Positions 1 to 8,011 of a stretch of 11,640 bases of DNA are shown piece by piece. Made by a program: the position numbers and the translations under genes. Each line of letters opens with the position of its first letter. Position 1 is the first letter of the stretch. Location: contig NZ_JBJXCT010000021.1 of NCBI RefSeq assembly GCF_046159715.1, forward strand, positions 1 through 11,640. Direction: 5' to 3'. The notes beneath the pieces are model-generated. The model saw only the letters and a program-made list of their open reading frames with translations, did not search any database and was not told where the DNA came from. The DNA is from Pampinifervens sp037481935. Its GTDB lineage: Bacteria > Aquificota > Aquificia > Aquificales > Aquificaceae.

Positions 1-86
1 ATCTACATGGCGGTAATTTCTTACAATCTCCATAGGCTCTGGAGTGCAGGGATGCTATAACTTGCAACTTGCGTTAATATATTACC
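1..86 (+). promoter_or_regulatory. Upstream region of the csx1-cmr operon, possible promoter
   Basis: No gene is supported in this stretch. Just before the csx1 start it becomes AT-rich, with a TATATT box at 78-83 and an overlapping TTAATA at 74-79. Either could be a -10 element that places transcription start close to the GTG at 87, which would make a leaderless message. I see no convincing -35 element at the right distance. A short direct repeat of ACTTGC lies at about 60-72. Assigning a promoter here rests mainly on position upstream of a long co-directional gene set. Confidence 0.25.
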
Positions 87-1361
87 GTGGTGGAGGGTGG
101 GAGAATACTTTTCTGGATATCTGGTGGCACCGCAGGAAAAAGAACGGTAAGATACGTATACTCTAATGAAGTCCTTGAATGTGAGCTTGCAGGTTGTGCA
201 ATAAAGAGACACTACAGTGGGGGTCTTAAGCTGGTGGCTTTCTTGCCCCACTCTCTGCCTGCAAACTCAAAGTATAGAGAAGAGGAGAAAGACCTCAGGG
301 AATTGATAGACAGCCAGATTGACATCATTTACACCCCCAGCATCGGAAATCTTCACGGCTACACCTTTGAAGGAAGCTACCCATATATAAAGTTCTGGAT
401 TTTTCTCAATCTACTGAAATACTATCTGGAGGGAGGCTACAGGACTTTTTACTGTGACATCTCTCAGGGTCTGAATGTCTATGCGGACGCTCTCAAGGAA
501 GCCTTCAGGCATCTCGTGGTGTTTGACAGGCTCATGCACTTCAGAGAGGGCAGTATAGAATCCTACATGGTATACACGGACCCAATCATAGGAGGGGAAG
601 TGGAAAGGGCAAAGATATACGACGATGTTCCCATCAGGGTCAACGCATGGTTTGACAGTCCAGTTAAGAACACAAAGGACGAACACCTTTTATCGCACGG
701 GCTCAATCGGGAACATATCAGACTGCTAAAAAGCTTCTACCGCACCTACAAAGCCCTCAAATACAACACGCCTCCGGTCATACTCACCTTTGGCTACGAC
801 CCGGAGGAGAAGGTGCAGAGAGCCATCAGCTCCCTGCTGGACAGGTATCTAAAGGAATACGACCCGGGATACTTTGACCCTGAGAAGAAGACCTACGAAT
901 ACAACCTGCCAGAAAAACCCGATGAGAAAATAGCCATATTCCTTGCCCTTTCCCTTTACTGCGATATATCCCGCACCTTAGAAAGGGCAGGCATAAGACC
1001 AGAAAGGGAAAGCAGAGAGTTTACACTGGAAGACCTTGAAAAGTTTTTTTATATCTACGAGCATTACGGACTGTATGTAAACAGGGATTTGCTGAATAAG
1101 GACTTAAACAGGTTTGCAGGCATAAGAGCACAGTCGCAGTGGAATCAGCTTGGACACTTTGTAAACCAGAGCTTCAGACCAAGAAAGCCCGAGCAACTGA
1201 GGAACGACTCAGATGTAAAGAGAAACTTCTTTGCCCACTCGGGCATGGAAAACAACTGCGTATATGTCAGAAAAGGGGAGGATGGTCGGTTAATATTCAA
1301 GTATGGAGAGGAGTTTAACTCACTGATTAACGAGTTTGTGTATGACGAGGCAAGCCCATGA
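87..1361 (+). CDS. csx1: Csx1-like CARF-HEPN ribonuclease, CRISPR type III accessory effector
   Basis: A 424-residue protein of the Csx1 group. The family senses cyclic oligoadenylate made by Cas10 through an N-terminal CARF domain and then cuts RNA unspecifically with a C-terminal HEPN domain. The N-terminus starts with a hydrophobic beta strand (ILFWISGG), and the CARF signature CDISQGLN is at residues 123-130, close to the DxTHGxN pattern of the family. The HEPN motif RX4H is present as R379-NFFA-H384. Residues of about 200-340 are helical and form the linker and HEPN core. The stop overlaps the cmr1 start as ATGA, so translation is probably coupled. The start is uncertain: GTG at 87 (or 90) has no Shine-Dalgarno sequence upstream, while a purine-rich GGAGGGTGGGAG lies inside the first codons, upstream of an ATA codon at 105. 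Family assignment is firm; the exact ligand (cA4 or cA6) cannot be read from the sequence. Confidence 0.9.
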   Translation: MVEGGRILFWISGGTAGKRTVRYVYSNEVLECELAGCAIKRHYSGGLKLVAFLPHSLPANSKYREEEKDLRELIDSQIDIIYTPSIGNLHGYTFEGSYPYIKFWIFLNLLKYYLEGGYRTFYCDISQGLNVYADALKEAFRHLVVFDRLMHFREGSIESYMVYTDPIIGGEVERAKIYDDVPIRVNAWFDSPVKNTKDEHLLSHGLNREHIRLLKSFYRTYKALKYNTPPVILTFGYDPEEKVQRAISSLLDRYLKEYDPGYFDPEKKTYEYNLPEKPDEKIAIFLALSLYCDISRTLERAGIRPERESREFTLEDLEKFFYIYEHYGLYVNRDLLNKDLNRFAGIRAQSQWNQLGHFVNQSFRPRKPEQLRNDSDVKRNFFAHSGMENNCVYVRKGEDGRLIFKYGEEFNSLINEFVYDEASP

Positions 1362-2692
1362 AGAAGCTGACCTTTGAGCTGGAGTTTATCACGCCGGCTT
1401 TTATAGGTGGAGCAGACCAGCAGGCAGAACTGAGACCCGCCAGCTTTGTGGGGCTTCTCAGGTGGTGGTGGAGGGCTCTCAAGGGACTGGATGACACAGA
1501 AAAGCTCTATAAGGTAGAGGTGGAGATATTCGGTGGGCACACCGAGGATGGTGCAAGGGCTGGAAAGGTGTGGATAAAACTGTCTGAGGTTTCTGGGAAA
1601 GACCACATAAGCGAAAGGCCGATGAAAGAAAAGTATAAACTTGATTGGGACTACGCTGGCAGAGAGGGTCTGAAGGGAGAACATGTAGGTGTGGGCTATC
1701 TCCTCTATTCTGTAAACATGAGAAGTAAAGAAAAAAGGGAGAGAGGTTTTCTTGAAGCGGGCTACCGGTTCAGGCTTACTCTCTTGGGAGAAGAAAGATA
1801 TCTCAAGCCTGTGGTTGCCAGTCTCTGGGCTCTCGTATACCTTGGAGGTGTGGGCTCAAGGGCAAGAAGAGGCGGTGGAAACCTTGACTGCATAAGGGTT
1901 GAGCCAGAGATTGACTGGCTTAGCTTTAGTCCTGATGAAAAGCTGGGCAGATGGCTCTCTGAGAACCTCAAAAAGGCTATAGAGCTTGTGGGGGGCGGAA
2001 AGGATTTCTGTGCTGAGTATTCAAACCTCTCCTTTTCAAAGCTCCTTATCAGCAAAAGCGACTTTGATTCGTGGATTGAGGCACTGGACAAGGTTGGAAG
2101 GCACATTATGGAGTTCAGAAAACAGCACAAAAACAGGCTCTTTGAGATGGGCGCCTTTGGACTGCCCATCAGGCACAGCAAAGACCAGTTTTTAAAGTCT
2201 ACAAAGTCTCAAAGGAGGGCTTCGCCCCTTGTGGTGAAGGTCATAAGGCAGGGAGACAGATACCGCTGGCTGATGCTGAGGCTGAGTGGAAGGTTCCTGC
2301 CAGAGGGAGAATCGCTGGACTTTGGTGGAAAAAGGGGCATGGCAGACTACAAAATACTGGAGGAGCTGAGAATACACCTGAGAAAACAGAATATAGCCAC
2401 CAGCCTCAAACTCTCTGAGCCAGAAAGCCTGAGAAAACTTACAGAAGGGCTCATAAAAGCCTTTGACCCGCAGGCTATAATCCTCTTTGGCTCAAGGGCA
2501 AGAGGCGATGCAAGAAGGGACTCTGATATAGACATAGCACTGGAGATATCCGGCGACAGACCCATAGACACGGGCTCCTTTGTGGGCAACGTGGACCTTG
2601 TGGACCTCAGGAGGGCAGACCCCAAAATAAGGGAGGCGGTAAACCTTGAGGGTGTTTCCATCTATGAAAAGCAGGCTACAAAACCTGTATGA
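1358..2692 (+). CDS. cmr1: Cmr1 (RAMP subunit) fused to a C-terminal minimal nucleotidyltransferase (MntA-like) domain
   Basis: A 444-residue fusion. Residues 1 to about 350 are Cmr1, the Cas7-like subunit at the 3'-guide end of the Cmr complex: TPAFIGGADQ at 12-21, RPASFVGLLRWWWRAL at 26-41, and a glycine-rich loop GGVGSRARRGGG at 163-174. Residues from about 355 to 440 are a separate fold, a minimal nucleotidyltransferase (MNT) with the full GSX10DXD signature: G378, S379, D390, D392 (GSRARG, then DSDID). Cmr1 normally ends near 300-350 residues without this domain. The reading frame runs through with no stop. The only internal start that could yield a free MNT protein is ATG at 2339 (residue 328), preceded by AGGGG at a poor spacing and lying inside the Cmr1 part. 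The next gene is a HepT-like HEPN protein overlapping by 29 bases, the usual partner of an MntA enzyme. The domains are certain by motif; adenylyl transfer to the neighbour is inferred from the family. Confidence 0.93.
   Translation: MKKLTFELEFITPAFIGGADQQAELRPASFVGLLRWWWRALKGLDDTEKLYKVEVEIFGGHTEDGARAGKVWIKLSEVSGKDHISERPMKEKYKLDWDYAGREGLKGEHVGVGYLLYSVNMRSKEKRERGFLEAGYRFRLTLLGEERYLKPVVASLWALVYLGGVGSRARRGGGNLDCIRVEPEIDWLSFSPDEKLGRWLSENLKKAIELVGGGKDFCAEYSNLSFSKLLISKSDFDSWIEALDKVGRHIMEFRKQHKNRLFEMGAFGLPIRHSKDQFLKSTKSQRRASPLVVKVIRQGDRYRWLMLRLSGRFLPEGESLDFGGKRGMADYKILEELRIHLRKQNIATSLKLSEPESLRKLTEGLIKAFDPQAIILFGSRARGDARRDSDIDIALEISGDRPIDTGSFVGNVDLVDLRRADPKIREAVNLEGVSIYEKQATKPV
2648..2654 (+). promoter_or_regulatory. 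Ribosome binding site setting the hepT-like start
   Basis: GAGGGTG lies 9 bases before the ATG at 2664, inside the 3' end of the cmr1 fusion. It supports ATG 2664 over the in-frame TTG at 2646, which itself overlaps the site. Confidence 0.55.
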
Positions 2693-3065
2693 GGATTTTG
2701 AAAGAGCTATGATGGCTCTTGAAGAGGGTGTAAGTATGGCAAAGTCTGACCTTGAAGTGGAGGGTGCCATAAAGAGGTTTGAGCTGTGCTACGAGCTTTC
2801 ATGGAAGCTGATAAAAGAGGCTCTGGCTTTTCTCGGAGTGGTCTGCAAAAACCCGAGGGAGTGCTTCAAACAGGCATACCAGAACGGGCTTATAGAAAAT
2901 CAGGAAGCATGGCTCAGGATGATAGAAGACAGAAATGAGCTGGTGCATGTTTACAGCTTTGAGGGCTCAAGGGAAATATTTGAAAGGGTCAGAAAGGATT
3001 ATTTTGGACTGTTTATACACTTGAAGGAAAGGGTAAAGGGCATGCTGGAGGGACAGGATGAATAA
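2664..3065 (+). CDS. HepT-like HEPN protein, HI0074 / nucleotidyltransferase substrate-binding family
   Basis: A 133-residue all-helical protein of the HI0074 type, the HEPN half of MNT-HEPN toxin-antitoxin pairs. The helix RFELCYELSWKLIKEAL and the block WLRMIEDRNELVHVY are characteristic. The catalytic motif RX4HXY is complete: R90, H95, Y97. In the characterised MntA/HepT pairs the HEPN protein is an RNase toxin, and MntA adds AMP to the Tyr of this motif to inactivate it. Here the cognate MNT domain is probably the C-terminus of Cmr1, encoded immediately upstream with a 29-base overlap. The ATG at 2664 is chosen because of GAGGGTG upstream. The stop overlaps the cas10 start by 8 bases, so the gene sits inside the cmr operon and not beside it. 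That the protein is toxic, and that it docks on the Cmr complex, are inferences. Confidence 0.88.
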   Translation: MKSRLQNLYEDFERAMMALEEGVSMAKSDLEVEGAIKRFELCYELSWKLIKEALAFLGVVCKNPRECFKQAYQNGLIENQEAWLRMIEDRNELVHVYSFEGSREIFERVRKDYFGLFIHLKERVKGMLEGQDE

Positions 3066-4848
3066 GCTACTCCTTTTTACCTTTTCGCCGGTGCAGAGCT
3101 TTATATCCCAGTCAAGGAAGCTCTCTGACCTCTTTAGCTCCAGCTTTATACTGTCATACCTTACTGAGAGGCTCGTTAAGGAGATTGAAAGTCAGAAGCT
3201 GGGAGAGGTAATATATCCCGTATACGACGAAAGCCTTAGGGACACAGACCTTGCGGGCTATCCCAACAGGCTGGTGGTGAAAACAGAAAAAGACCTGTGC
3301 GACAGGCTAAAAGAACTCTTTGAAAGGGTCTGGGAGGAGCTCTGCGAGCATGCAGTCTTTGCTCTTGGACTCTCCGGTAGGGAAAGGCTTCAGTTTGAAA
3401 AACACACGGGAGGATACTTTCAGTCCTTCTGCTACTGCATGGATTACATAGGCAGGGAGGGATGGCTTGAGAGAATGGGACTAAATGAAGTGGCGGACGC
3501 AGAGGATTACGGCTATACCTACGACCTGTTGGAAAGGTATCTGGGTGCTCTCAAAAGCTTTAGACCCTACGAGGGCAAGGTGGATGAGGAAACCTTTGAG
3601 AACAAGTATCCTGATGGTTGCACTCTGTGCGGGGAGCGTCCTGCTCTGGCTCTGGACTGGGATGAGCTGGGCAAAAGAAAGAGGTTTATGCTGGGTAAGG
3701 GCGAAAAGCTCTGCGGTGTGTGCCTTACGAAAAGGTTTGCCATGGAATACTTTGAGGGACAGAATAGACTGAAAAGAAAGAGCTTTCCCTCCACAAAGGA
3801 CCTTGCCTGGGCGAGGCTAAGGTGTGAACTGATGAGGGATAGCAACGCAGGCAGGTATCTGGAATACATAAGGGCGGTAGAGCAGGCGGTCTGCCTTATT
3901 CAAGGGAAAATGGATTGCTCAATAAAGGACATAAATGCCGACTGGCTTGACCCTGAGGATGTGCTAAAGATGAAAAAGGAAGCACAGGAGCAGGAAGAGG
4001 AGCTTTACGGTGAGCTTCTTACCGCTCTTGAAAACCTCTACGACCCACACAGAGGAGGATACAGAAAGCCAGACAACTCCTACTTTGGTATTCTGATGGC
4101 GGACGGGGACGACATGGGCGTCTGGCTCGGATTGTCGCAGGATAAGAGGGGTAAAAAGCTCAGCGAAGAGTTTCACAGGAATTTTTCCAGAAGGCTCTCC
4201 GAGTATGCCAGAGAGGTCTACAGCCTTGCCAGAGAAAATTCACCCTTTGTAGAGCTTGTGTATGCGGGTGGTGATGATGTGCTGGCGGTGGGATATCCTA
4301 CGAGCCTTCTGTCCTTTGCAAAGTGCATAAGGGATATGTTTTCTGAAGTCATGGGCTCTGAGGAAGCGACCATAAGCGCTGGCTTTGTTATAGGACATGA
4401 AAACGAAAACCTCAGGTTCCTTCTGGAAGAGGTAAGAAACGCAGAAAAGGAAGCAAAGAAAGCCGGCAAAAACCGCATATGCATCAGCGTGGTGCCAAGA
4501 AACTCACAACCGGTGAGATTGGTCCTTCAGTGGAATCATCTGGGACTCTTTGAAAGGATTGTCAACTACTTTAGAGAGGGGCTTCTTTCTCTCGGCATTC
4601 CCTATGCGGTCAGAGAAGAGCTATGGATATTCAGAGAAGAAAAGGCTGAAACTCAGCAGGACCTTATAAAGGCTCTTCTGAGGAGGGTCTTAAGGAGAAA
4701 AAGCAGGCTGAAGGGCGAGGTTGATGGGCTCATTGAAAGAATTGACGGGGCGGGCTTTTTGAGGAGCGTAGAGTCTCTGGAGTCACTTCTTTATGTGGCA
4801 CGCTTTCTGTCCAAGGTGGAGGCGATAGATGAGGCTGTATGTCCTTGA
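3058..4848 (+). CDS. cas10: Cas10 / Cmr2 with active-type GGDD cyclase and no HD domain
   Basis: A 596-residue large subunit of the Cmr effector. The protein begins directly with the first palm region (FTFSPVQSFISQSRK, residues 8-22). The HD nuclease domain of about 200 residues, found at the start of full-length Cmr2 proteins such as that of Pyrococcus furiosus (about 870 residues), is absent. A treble zinc site is visible as C188-x2-C191 and C219-x2-C222. The first palm motif ADGDD is at 348-352, and the second palm carries YAGGDD with G404, G405, D406, D407. That sequence is expected to synthesise cyclic oligoadenylate on target-RNA binding. Residues of about 490-590 form the helical C-terminal part. 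The downstream cmr3 overlaps by 20 bases. Without HD, DNA cleavage by Cas10 is not expected, and signalling to Csx1 is the likely output. No separate HD gene is present in the window. Confidence 0.95.
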   Translation: MNKLLLFTFSPVQSFISQSRKLSDLFSSSFILSYLTERLVKEIESQKLGEVIYPVYDESLRDTDLAGYPNRLVVKTEKDLCDRLKELFERVWEELCEHAVFALGLSGRERLQFEKHTGGYFQSFCYCMDYIGREGWLERMGLNEVADAEDYGYTYDLLERYLGALKSFRPYEGKVDEETFENKYPDGCTLCGERPALALDWDELGKRKRFMLGKGEKLCGVCLTKRFAMEYFEGQNRLKRKSFPSTKDLAWARLRCELMRDSNAGRYLEYIRAVEQAVCLIQGKMDCSIKDINADWLDPEDVLKMKKEAQEQEEELYGELLTALENLYDPHRGGYRKPDNSYFGILMADGDDMGVWLGLSQDKRGKKLSEEFHRNFSRRLSEYAREVYSLARENSPFVELVYAGGDDVLAVGYPTSLLSFAKCIRDMFSEVMGSEEATISAGFVIGHENENLRFLLEEVRNAEKEAKKAGKNRICISVVPRNSQPVRLVLQWNHLGLFERIVNYFREGLLSLGIPYAVREELWIFREEKAETQQDLIKALLRRVLRRKSRLKGEVDGLIERIDGAGFLRSVESLESLLYVARFLSKVEAIDEAVCP

Positions 4849-5827
4849 GCCTTACGATGTGCTGACCTTTGGGGGTCTGAGGCACTTTGGTGCCGGAGAG
4901 ACACATCTTCAGAGGAGCAGTTTTCCACCACCCATAATGAGGTTCTTTCACCTTTTTAAGAAAGTCTACGGCGTGTTTCTGTGGAAAGAGGGTCAGCTTT
5001 ACATACCTGCACCCGCAGATGTGGTAAAGGAGAGGAAAAAGAAGGACAATTACGAGGTGAAGATTCTCAGGCTGAGTAGAGAAGGCGTTCCGCTCATTAC
5101 AGGCACCGATAAAGCCTTTGAAACAGTAGGAAATGCCTTTATAAGTTACCAGCATTTTGTGGAGAGCTACTCAAGGGGCATGGAAAACATAAAAGTGTAT
5201 CCTCTGGAGGAATTCATAAGCGTTGAATACAGGATTGGCATCGGTCTGGACAAAGACAGAAGGGTGGCAAAGGAGACTCTCCTGTATTCTCAGGAGTTTC
5301 TGAGGCTGGAAAGGAAGGAAAGGGAAAACAACCAACTGAAATTCGCAAGGGCTTACATTAGCGTGCTGGCAGACGGCAGGTGGGAGGATGCAGGGCAGGA
5401 GACCGCAGGTCTGGGAGGAGAGAGAAGGTTAGCCTTTGTGAAAGAGGAAAGCATAAGACCTTTTGAAAAACCCATTCAGATAGAAAGGGGCAAGACCTAC
5501 AAGTTCTACTGCACCAGCCACCTTTCTGTGGAGGGTGGGCTCAGGCGTGGCAGTGCGTTGAAGATAAACAGCCTCAGTTTTGAGCTTCTTTGGCTTTTCG
5601 GTGGTGGGGTTGAGTATGTGTCGGGCTTTGCCAAGCCCTTCCTGCAGATGCTAAGACCGGGCAGTGTGCTTCTGCTGAAGGCTCTGGACGGCGGAGGGCT
5701 TGGATGTCGGCTCTGTCAGATTGAGGGAAAGCCTAAGGTTAATGTAAGAAAAGGAATAAGGTGGGACATGGATAATTTTCTGGATAGAGGATGGAACAGC
5801 GGAATACTTATGGAGGTAGAGAGATGA
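4829..5827 (+). CDS. cmr3: Cmr3, Cas5-like subunit of the Cmr complex
   Basis: A 332-residue RAMP protein that, in the family, contacts Cas10 and binds the 5' tag of the crRNA. The start LEPYDVLTFGGLRHFGAGE (residues 6-24), followed by SSFPPPIMR, is the typical Cmr3 opening. A glycine-rich FGGGVEYVSGFAKPF near residues 257-271 is the conserved C-terminal loop. The start codon lies 20 bases inside cas10. The stop overlaps the cmr4 start as ATGA. Length is normal for the family. No nuclease motif is expected or seen. Confidence 0.93.
   Translation: MRLYVLEPYDVLTFGGLRHFGAGETHLQRSSFPPPIMRFFHLFKKVYGVFLWKEGQLYIPAPADVVKERKKKDNYEVKILRLSREGVPLITGTDKAFETVGNAFISYQHFVESYSRGMENIKVYPLEEFISVEYRIGIGLDKDRRVAKETLLYSQEFLRLERKERENNQLKFARAYISVLADGRWEDAGQETAGLGGERRLAFVKEESIRPFEKPIQIERGKTYKFYCTSHLSVEGGLRRGSALKINSLSFELLWLFGGGVEYVSGFAKPFLQMLRPGSVLLLKALDGGGLGCRLCQIEGKPKVNVRKGIRWDMDNFLDRGWNSGILMEVER
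5812..5816 (+). promoter_or_regulatory. Ribosome binding site for cmr4
   Basis: GGAGG lies 7 bases before the ATG at 5824, within the last codons of cmr3. It supports the start at 5824 over an in-frame ATG at 5791 that would add 11 residues not shared by the family. Confidence 0.7.
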
Positions 5828-6711
5828 ATAGAAGGACTTACCTTTTAAAGGTTCTCACTCCCCTTCATGTGGGTGCGGGGCAGGGGCTGTCGCACGTTGA
5901 CCCGCCCATAGTGAGGGAGGTTCACACGGGCTTTCCCCTTGTGCCGGGTAGTAGCCTTAAAGGTTGTATAAGAGAATATCATCTCAGGCGCGTATGGAGA
6001 GAGTACTTTGCAGACAAGGGTGTGAACCTCTCTGACCTTGATGAAGAGGTAAGCAGTGGCAGGAAAAAGCTCAGGGCAATCAACGAAGATAGCTTCAAAA
6101 AAGACCTTGAATATATGCGTCAGGTCTTTGGAACGGCTGGGGAACTTGAGGAAGGCAACGCTGGAAAAGTGGTCTTTACCGACGCGAGGCTTCTGTTTTT
6201 CCCCGTCAGGAGTGTCAGCCACATATTCCTGCTCGTAACATGCCCCTATGCCCTTCAGAGATACGCAAGGGACACAGGGAAGGAAATAAGGGTTGAAAGT
6301 CCGAAGGATAGCGAAGCCTTCTGCTACTCTATGGAAGTTGCCATAGACAACAGGGTTATGCTTGAAGAGTTCGTCTTTGATGCAAAGCCTGCAGGCGAGG
6401 GTCTTGTAGGGTTTGTAAACTCGCTGGGTATAGAAGACAAGCAGAGGGTGGTGCTTGTGAGCGATACGGTCTTTTCTGAGCTTGTGCAGAGCTACACGGA
6501 GGTGCAGACCCACGTAAAGATTGACCCAGACAGCGGAACTGTAAAGGAAGGCGACCTCTGGACCACAGAATACCTGCCGGCAGAGAGTGTGCTTTATGTG
6601 AACTTCTTTGTGGAGGATGGTGTGGAGTTTTCGGCTCCCTCTGAGATATGGCTTGGTGGGGATATGACAACAGGAAAGGGTCTTGTGAAGCTGAGGGAGG
6701 TAAAGCCATGA
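5824..6711 (+). CDS. cmr4: Cmr4, Cas7-like backbone subunit and target-RNA nuclease
   Basis: A 295-residue RAMP protein that forms the repeated backbone of the Cmr complex and cuts target RNA at 6-base intervals. The N-terminal motif TPLHVGAG (12-19) is followed by the loop HVDPPIVRE, with D26 at the position of the catalytic aspartate described for Pyrococcus Cmr4 (also D26). PGSSLKG follows shortly after. The C-terminal LGGDMTTGKGLVKL (277-290) is the glycine-rich RAMP loop. RNA cleavage should therefore be intact. The start at ATG 5824 has a GGAGG site 7 bases upstream and overlaps the cmr3 stop as ATGA. The same ATGA arrangement joins its end to cmr5. Confidence 0.95.
   Translation: MNRRTYLLKVLTPLHVGAGQGLSHVDPPIVREVHTGFPLVPGSSLKGCIREYHLRRVWREYFADKGVNLSDLDEEVSSGRKKLRAINEDSFKKDLEYMRQVFGTAGELEEGNAGKVVFTDARLLFFPVRSVSHIFLLVTCPYALQRYARDTGKEIRVESPKDSEAFCYSMEVAIDNRVMLEEFVFDAKPAGEGLVGFVNSLGIEDKQRVVLVSDTVFSELVQSYTEVQTHVKIDPDSGTVKEGDLWTTEYLPAESVLYVNFFVEDGVEFSAPSEIWLGGDMTTGKGLVKLREVKP
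6695..6700 (+). promoter_or_regulatory. Ribosome binding site for cmr5
   Basis: GGGAGG lies 7 bases before the ATG at 6708 and selects that start, which matches the N-terminus of the Cmr5 family. An upstream in-frame start at 6648 would add 20 residues unlike the family. Confidence 0.7.
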
Positions 6712-7079
6712 AAAGCAGGCTTCAGCAGGTGGCAGGACTGGCTTATGAATGCGTAAAGGGGGTAAAGGGTAAGGGGTTTGAAGGTAAATACGCATCTCAC
6801 GCAAGAAAGTTGCCTTCCATGATAGTTCACAACGGACTTTTGACCACCTGCGCTTTCATAAGAGCCAAGGCAAAGGATGATGGCTGGCAGGAGATAGAAA
6901 ACCACATAAAGCTCTATCTTGAAAAGATGGAGGGGAAAAAGGTCGACAGCCTTGTGGAGTTCTTTGCCGGTCTTGACTTTGCCCAGTATAGACTTTACAC
7001 CCAGAAGATTCTTTACTTTGCCCAGTGGCTAAAAAGACTGGCAGAAGGGGAGCTAAAGTATGAAGCAGAGCAGGATTAA
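6708..7079 (+). CDS. cmr5: Cmr5, small helical (Cas11-type) subunit
   Basis: A 123-residue helical protein that stacks along the Cmr4 filament as the minor backbone. The family signature is clear: YASHARKLPSMIVHNGL (residues 27-43) followed by TTCAFIRAKAKDDGW. It has no catalytic role in the family. The gene overlaps cmr4 as ATGA and overlaps cmr6 by 20 bases. Its first 14 bases (ATGAAAAGCAGGCT) are identical to those of the hepT-like gene at 2664, so both proteins start MKSRLQ. The remainder of the two sequences is unrelated, so this is probably chance. Confidence 0.93.
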   Translation: MKSRLQQVAGLAYECVKGVKGKGFEGKYASHARKLPSMIVHNGLLTTCAFIRAKAKDDGWQEIENHIKLYLEKMEGKKVDSLVEFFAGLDFAQYRLYTQKILYFAQWLKRLAEGELKYEAEQD

Positions 7080-7995
7080 AAACTTTTCAGAGTTGCCAGG
7101 CGGAAGTGTCCATTCAGCCGTCAAAAGACTTTCAGAGAAGTCTCGAAACCCCAATCTGGGTCTGCTATTTTACAAGCTCCTCCCCTTCTGGTTTGAGGTT
7201 GACGAGCTGGAGCGAGGCATAAAGTCCCAGCACTCGGCGGAGAGGTTAGCCTCTATTTTAGAGAAGGTCAAAAGCTACAGTATCAGGCTTCCAGCCGTCC
7301 CCTGCCAGAAGAGCTTTAAATTGAAAACCGCCTACAGGCTTGTGGTGGGCATGGGCTATCCATCACTCTTAGAAAACGGCTTTCTCTTTCATCACACCTA
7401 CGGAGTGCCATACATAGACGGGGCTACGCTAAAGGGTCTTGCAAGGCATGTGCTTCTGCTGTCCATACAGGAAGCCCTGAGCGAAAGACTTGGTGAGGAG
7501 AAACCTCTTTCTGAGATTGAAAAGTTTTTGCTGAGCGAGGAGGAAAACTTCAGAAAGCACAGGTTCTTTGAAGAGCTAAGGAACAGAGAGGTTGAAATTG
7601 TCCTGAGCGAGCCTTCTGTAAAGTTCAAGGACGCCCACATAACTTTCAGAAAAATCTTTGGCACACTGGAAAAAAGAGGTCAGATTATTTTCTATGACGC
7701 CTTTCCAGAAAAATTTAGCCCAGACCAGCTTGAACTTGACATCATGAACCCTCACTATTCTGAATACTACCAGAGCAAAGGTCAAAAGCCCCCGGCGGAC
7801 TGGCAAAACCCAGTGCCGGTAAAGTTTCTGACATTAAAAAGAGGAGTTGTCTTTCGCTTCTGTCTGGACTATGAACCCCTCGGAGAGCAAGAGCCCGAGC
7901 TTCCTGAATATGCTGAGGTTCTCCTGAGAACCGGTCTTCAAAACTTCGGAGTAGGTGGTAAAAAGGCAAAGGGCTATGGCTGGTTTGAGCCCTGA
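7060..7995 (+). CDS. cmr6: Cmr6, Cas7-like subunit of the Cmr complex
   Basis: A 311-residue RAMP protein that caps the Cmr4 filament next to Cmr1. The family block VVGMGYPSLLENGF, HHTYGVPYIDGATLKGLAR is present in the first half (residues of about 92-126). The C-terminal glycine-rich loop NFGVGGKKAKGYGWF is at 295-309. The ATG at 7060 has GGGGAG about 8 bases upstream and lies 20 bases inside cmr5. It is the last Cmr subunit gene; 16 bases separate it from the MNT-HEPN gene that follows. Length and motifs are normal. Confidence 0.93.
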   Translation: MKQSRIKNFSELPGGSVHSAVKRLSEKSRNPNLGLLFYKLLPFWFEVDELERGIKSQHSAERLASILEKVKSYSIRLPAVPCQKSFKLKTAYRLVVGMGYPSLLENGFLFHHTYGVPYIDGATLKGLARHVLLLSIQEALSERLGEEKPLSEIEKFLLSEEENFRKHRFFEELRNREVEIVLSEPSVKFKDAHITFRKIFGTLEKRGQIIFYDAFPEKFSPDQLELDIMNPHYSEYYQSKGQKPPADWQNPVPVKFLTLKRGVVFRFCLDYEPLGEQEPELPEYAEVLLRTGLQNFGVGGKKAKGYGWFEP

Positions 7996-8011
7996 GGCAT
8001 AACTTATAAGA

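Noticed and set aside
2339..2692. A separate mntA gene starting at ATG 2339 instead of a Cmr1 fusion
   Set aside because: The ATG lies within the conserved Cmr1 C-terminal part, the possible ribosome site is badly spaced, and there is no stop between the two domains. A second, internal product cannot be fully excluded.
2664..6721. Identical first 14 bases of the hepT-like gene and cmr5 (ATGAAAAGCAGGCT)
   Set aside because: The identity stops after MKSRLQ, the families are unrelated, and the codons are common in this genome; probably chance.
5845..6804. A long (319-residue) minus-strand frame opposite cmr4
   Set aside because: It is antisense to a clear Cmr4/Cmr5 coding region, has no recognisable family, is rich in His/Cys/Leu as antisense frames tend to be, and has no ribosome site that I can see.
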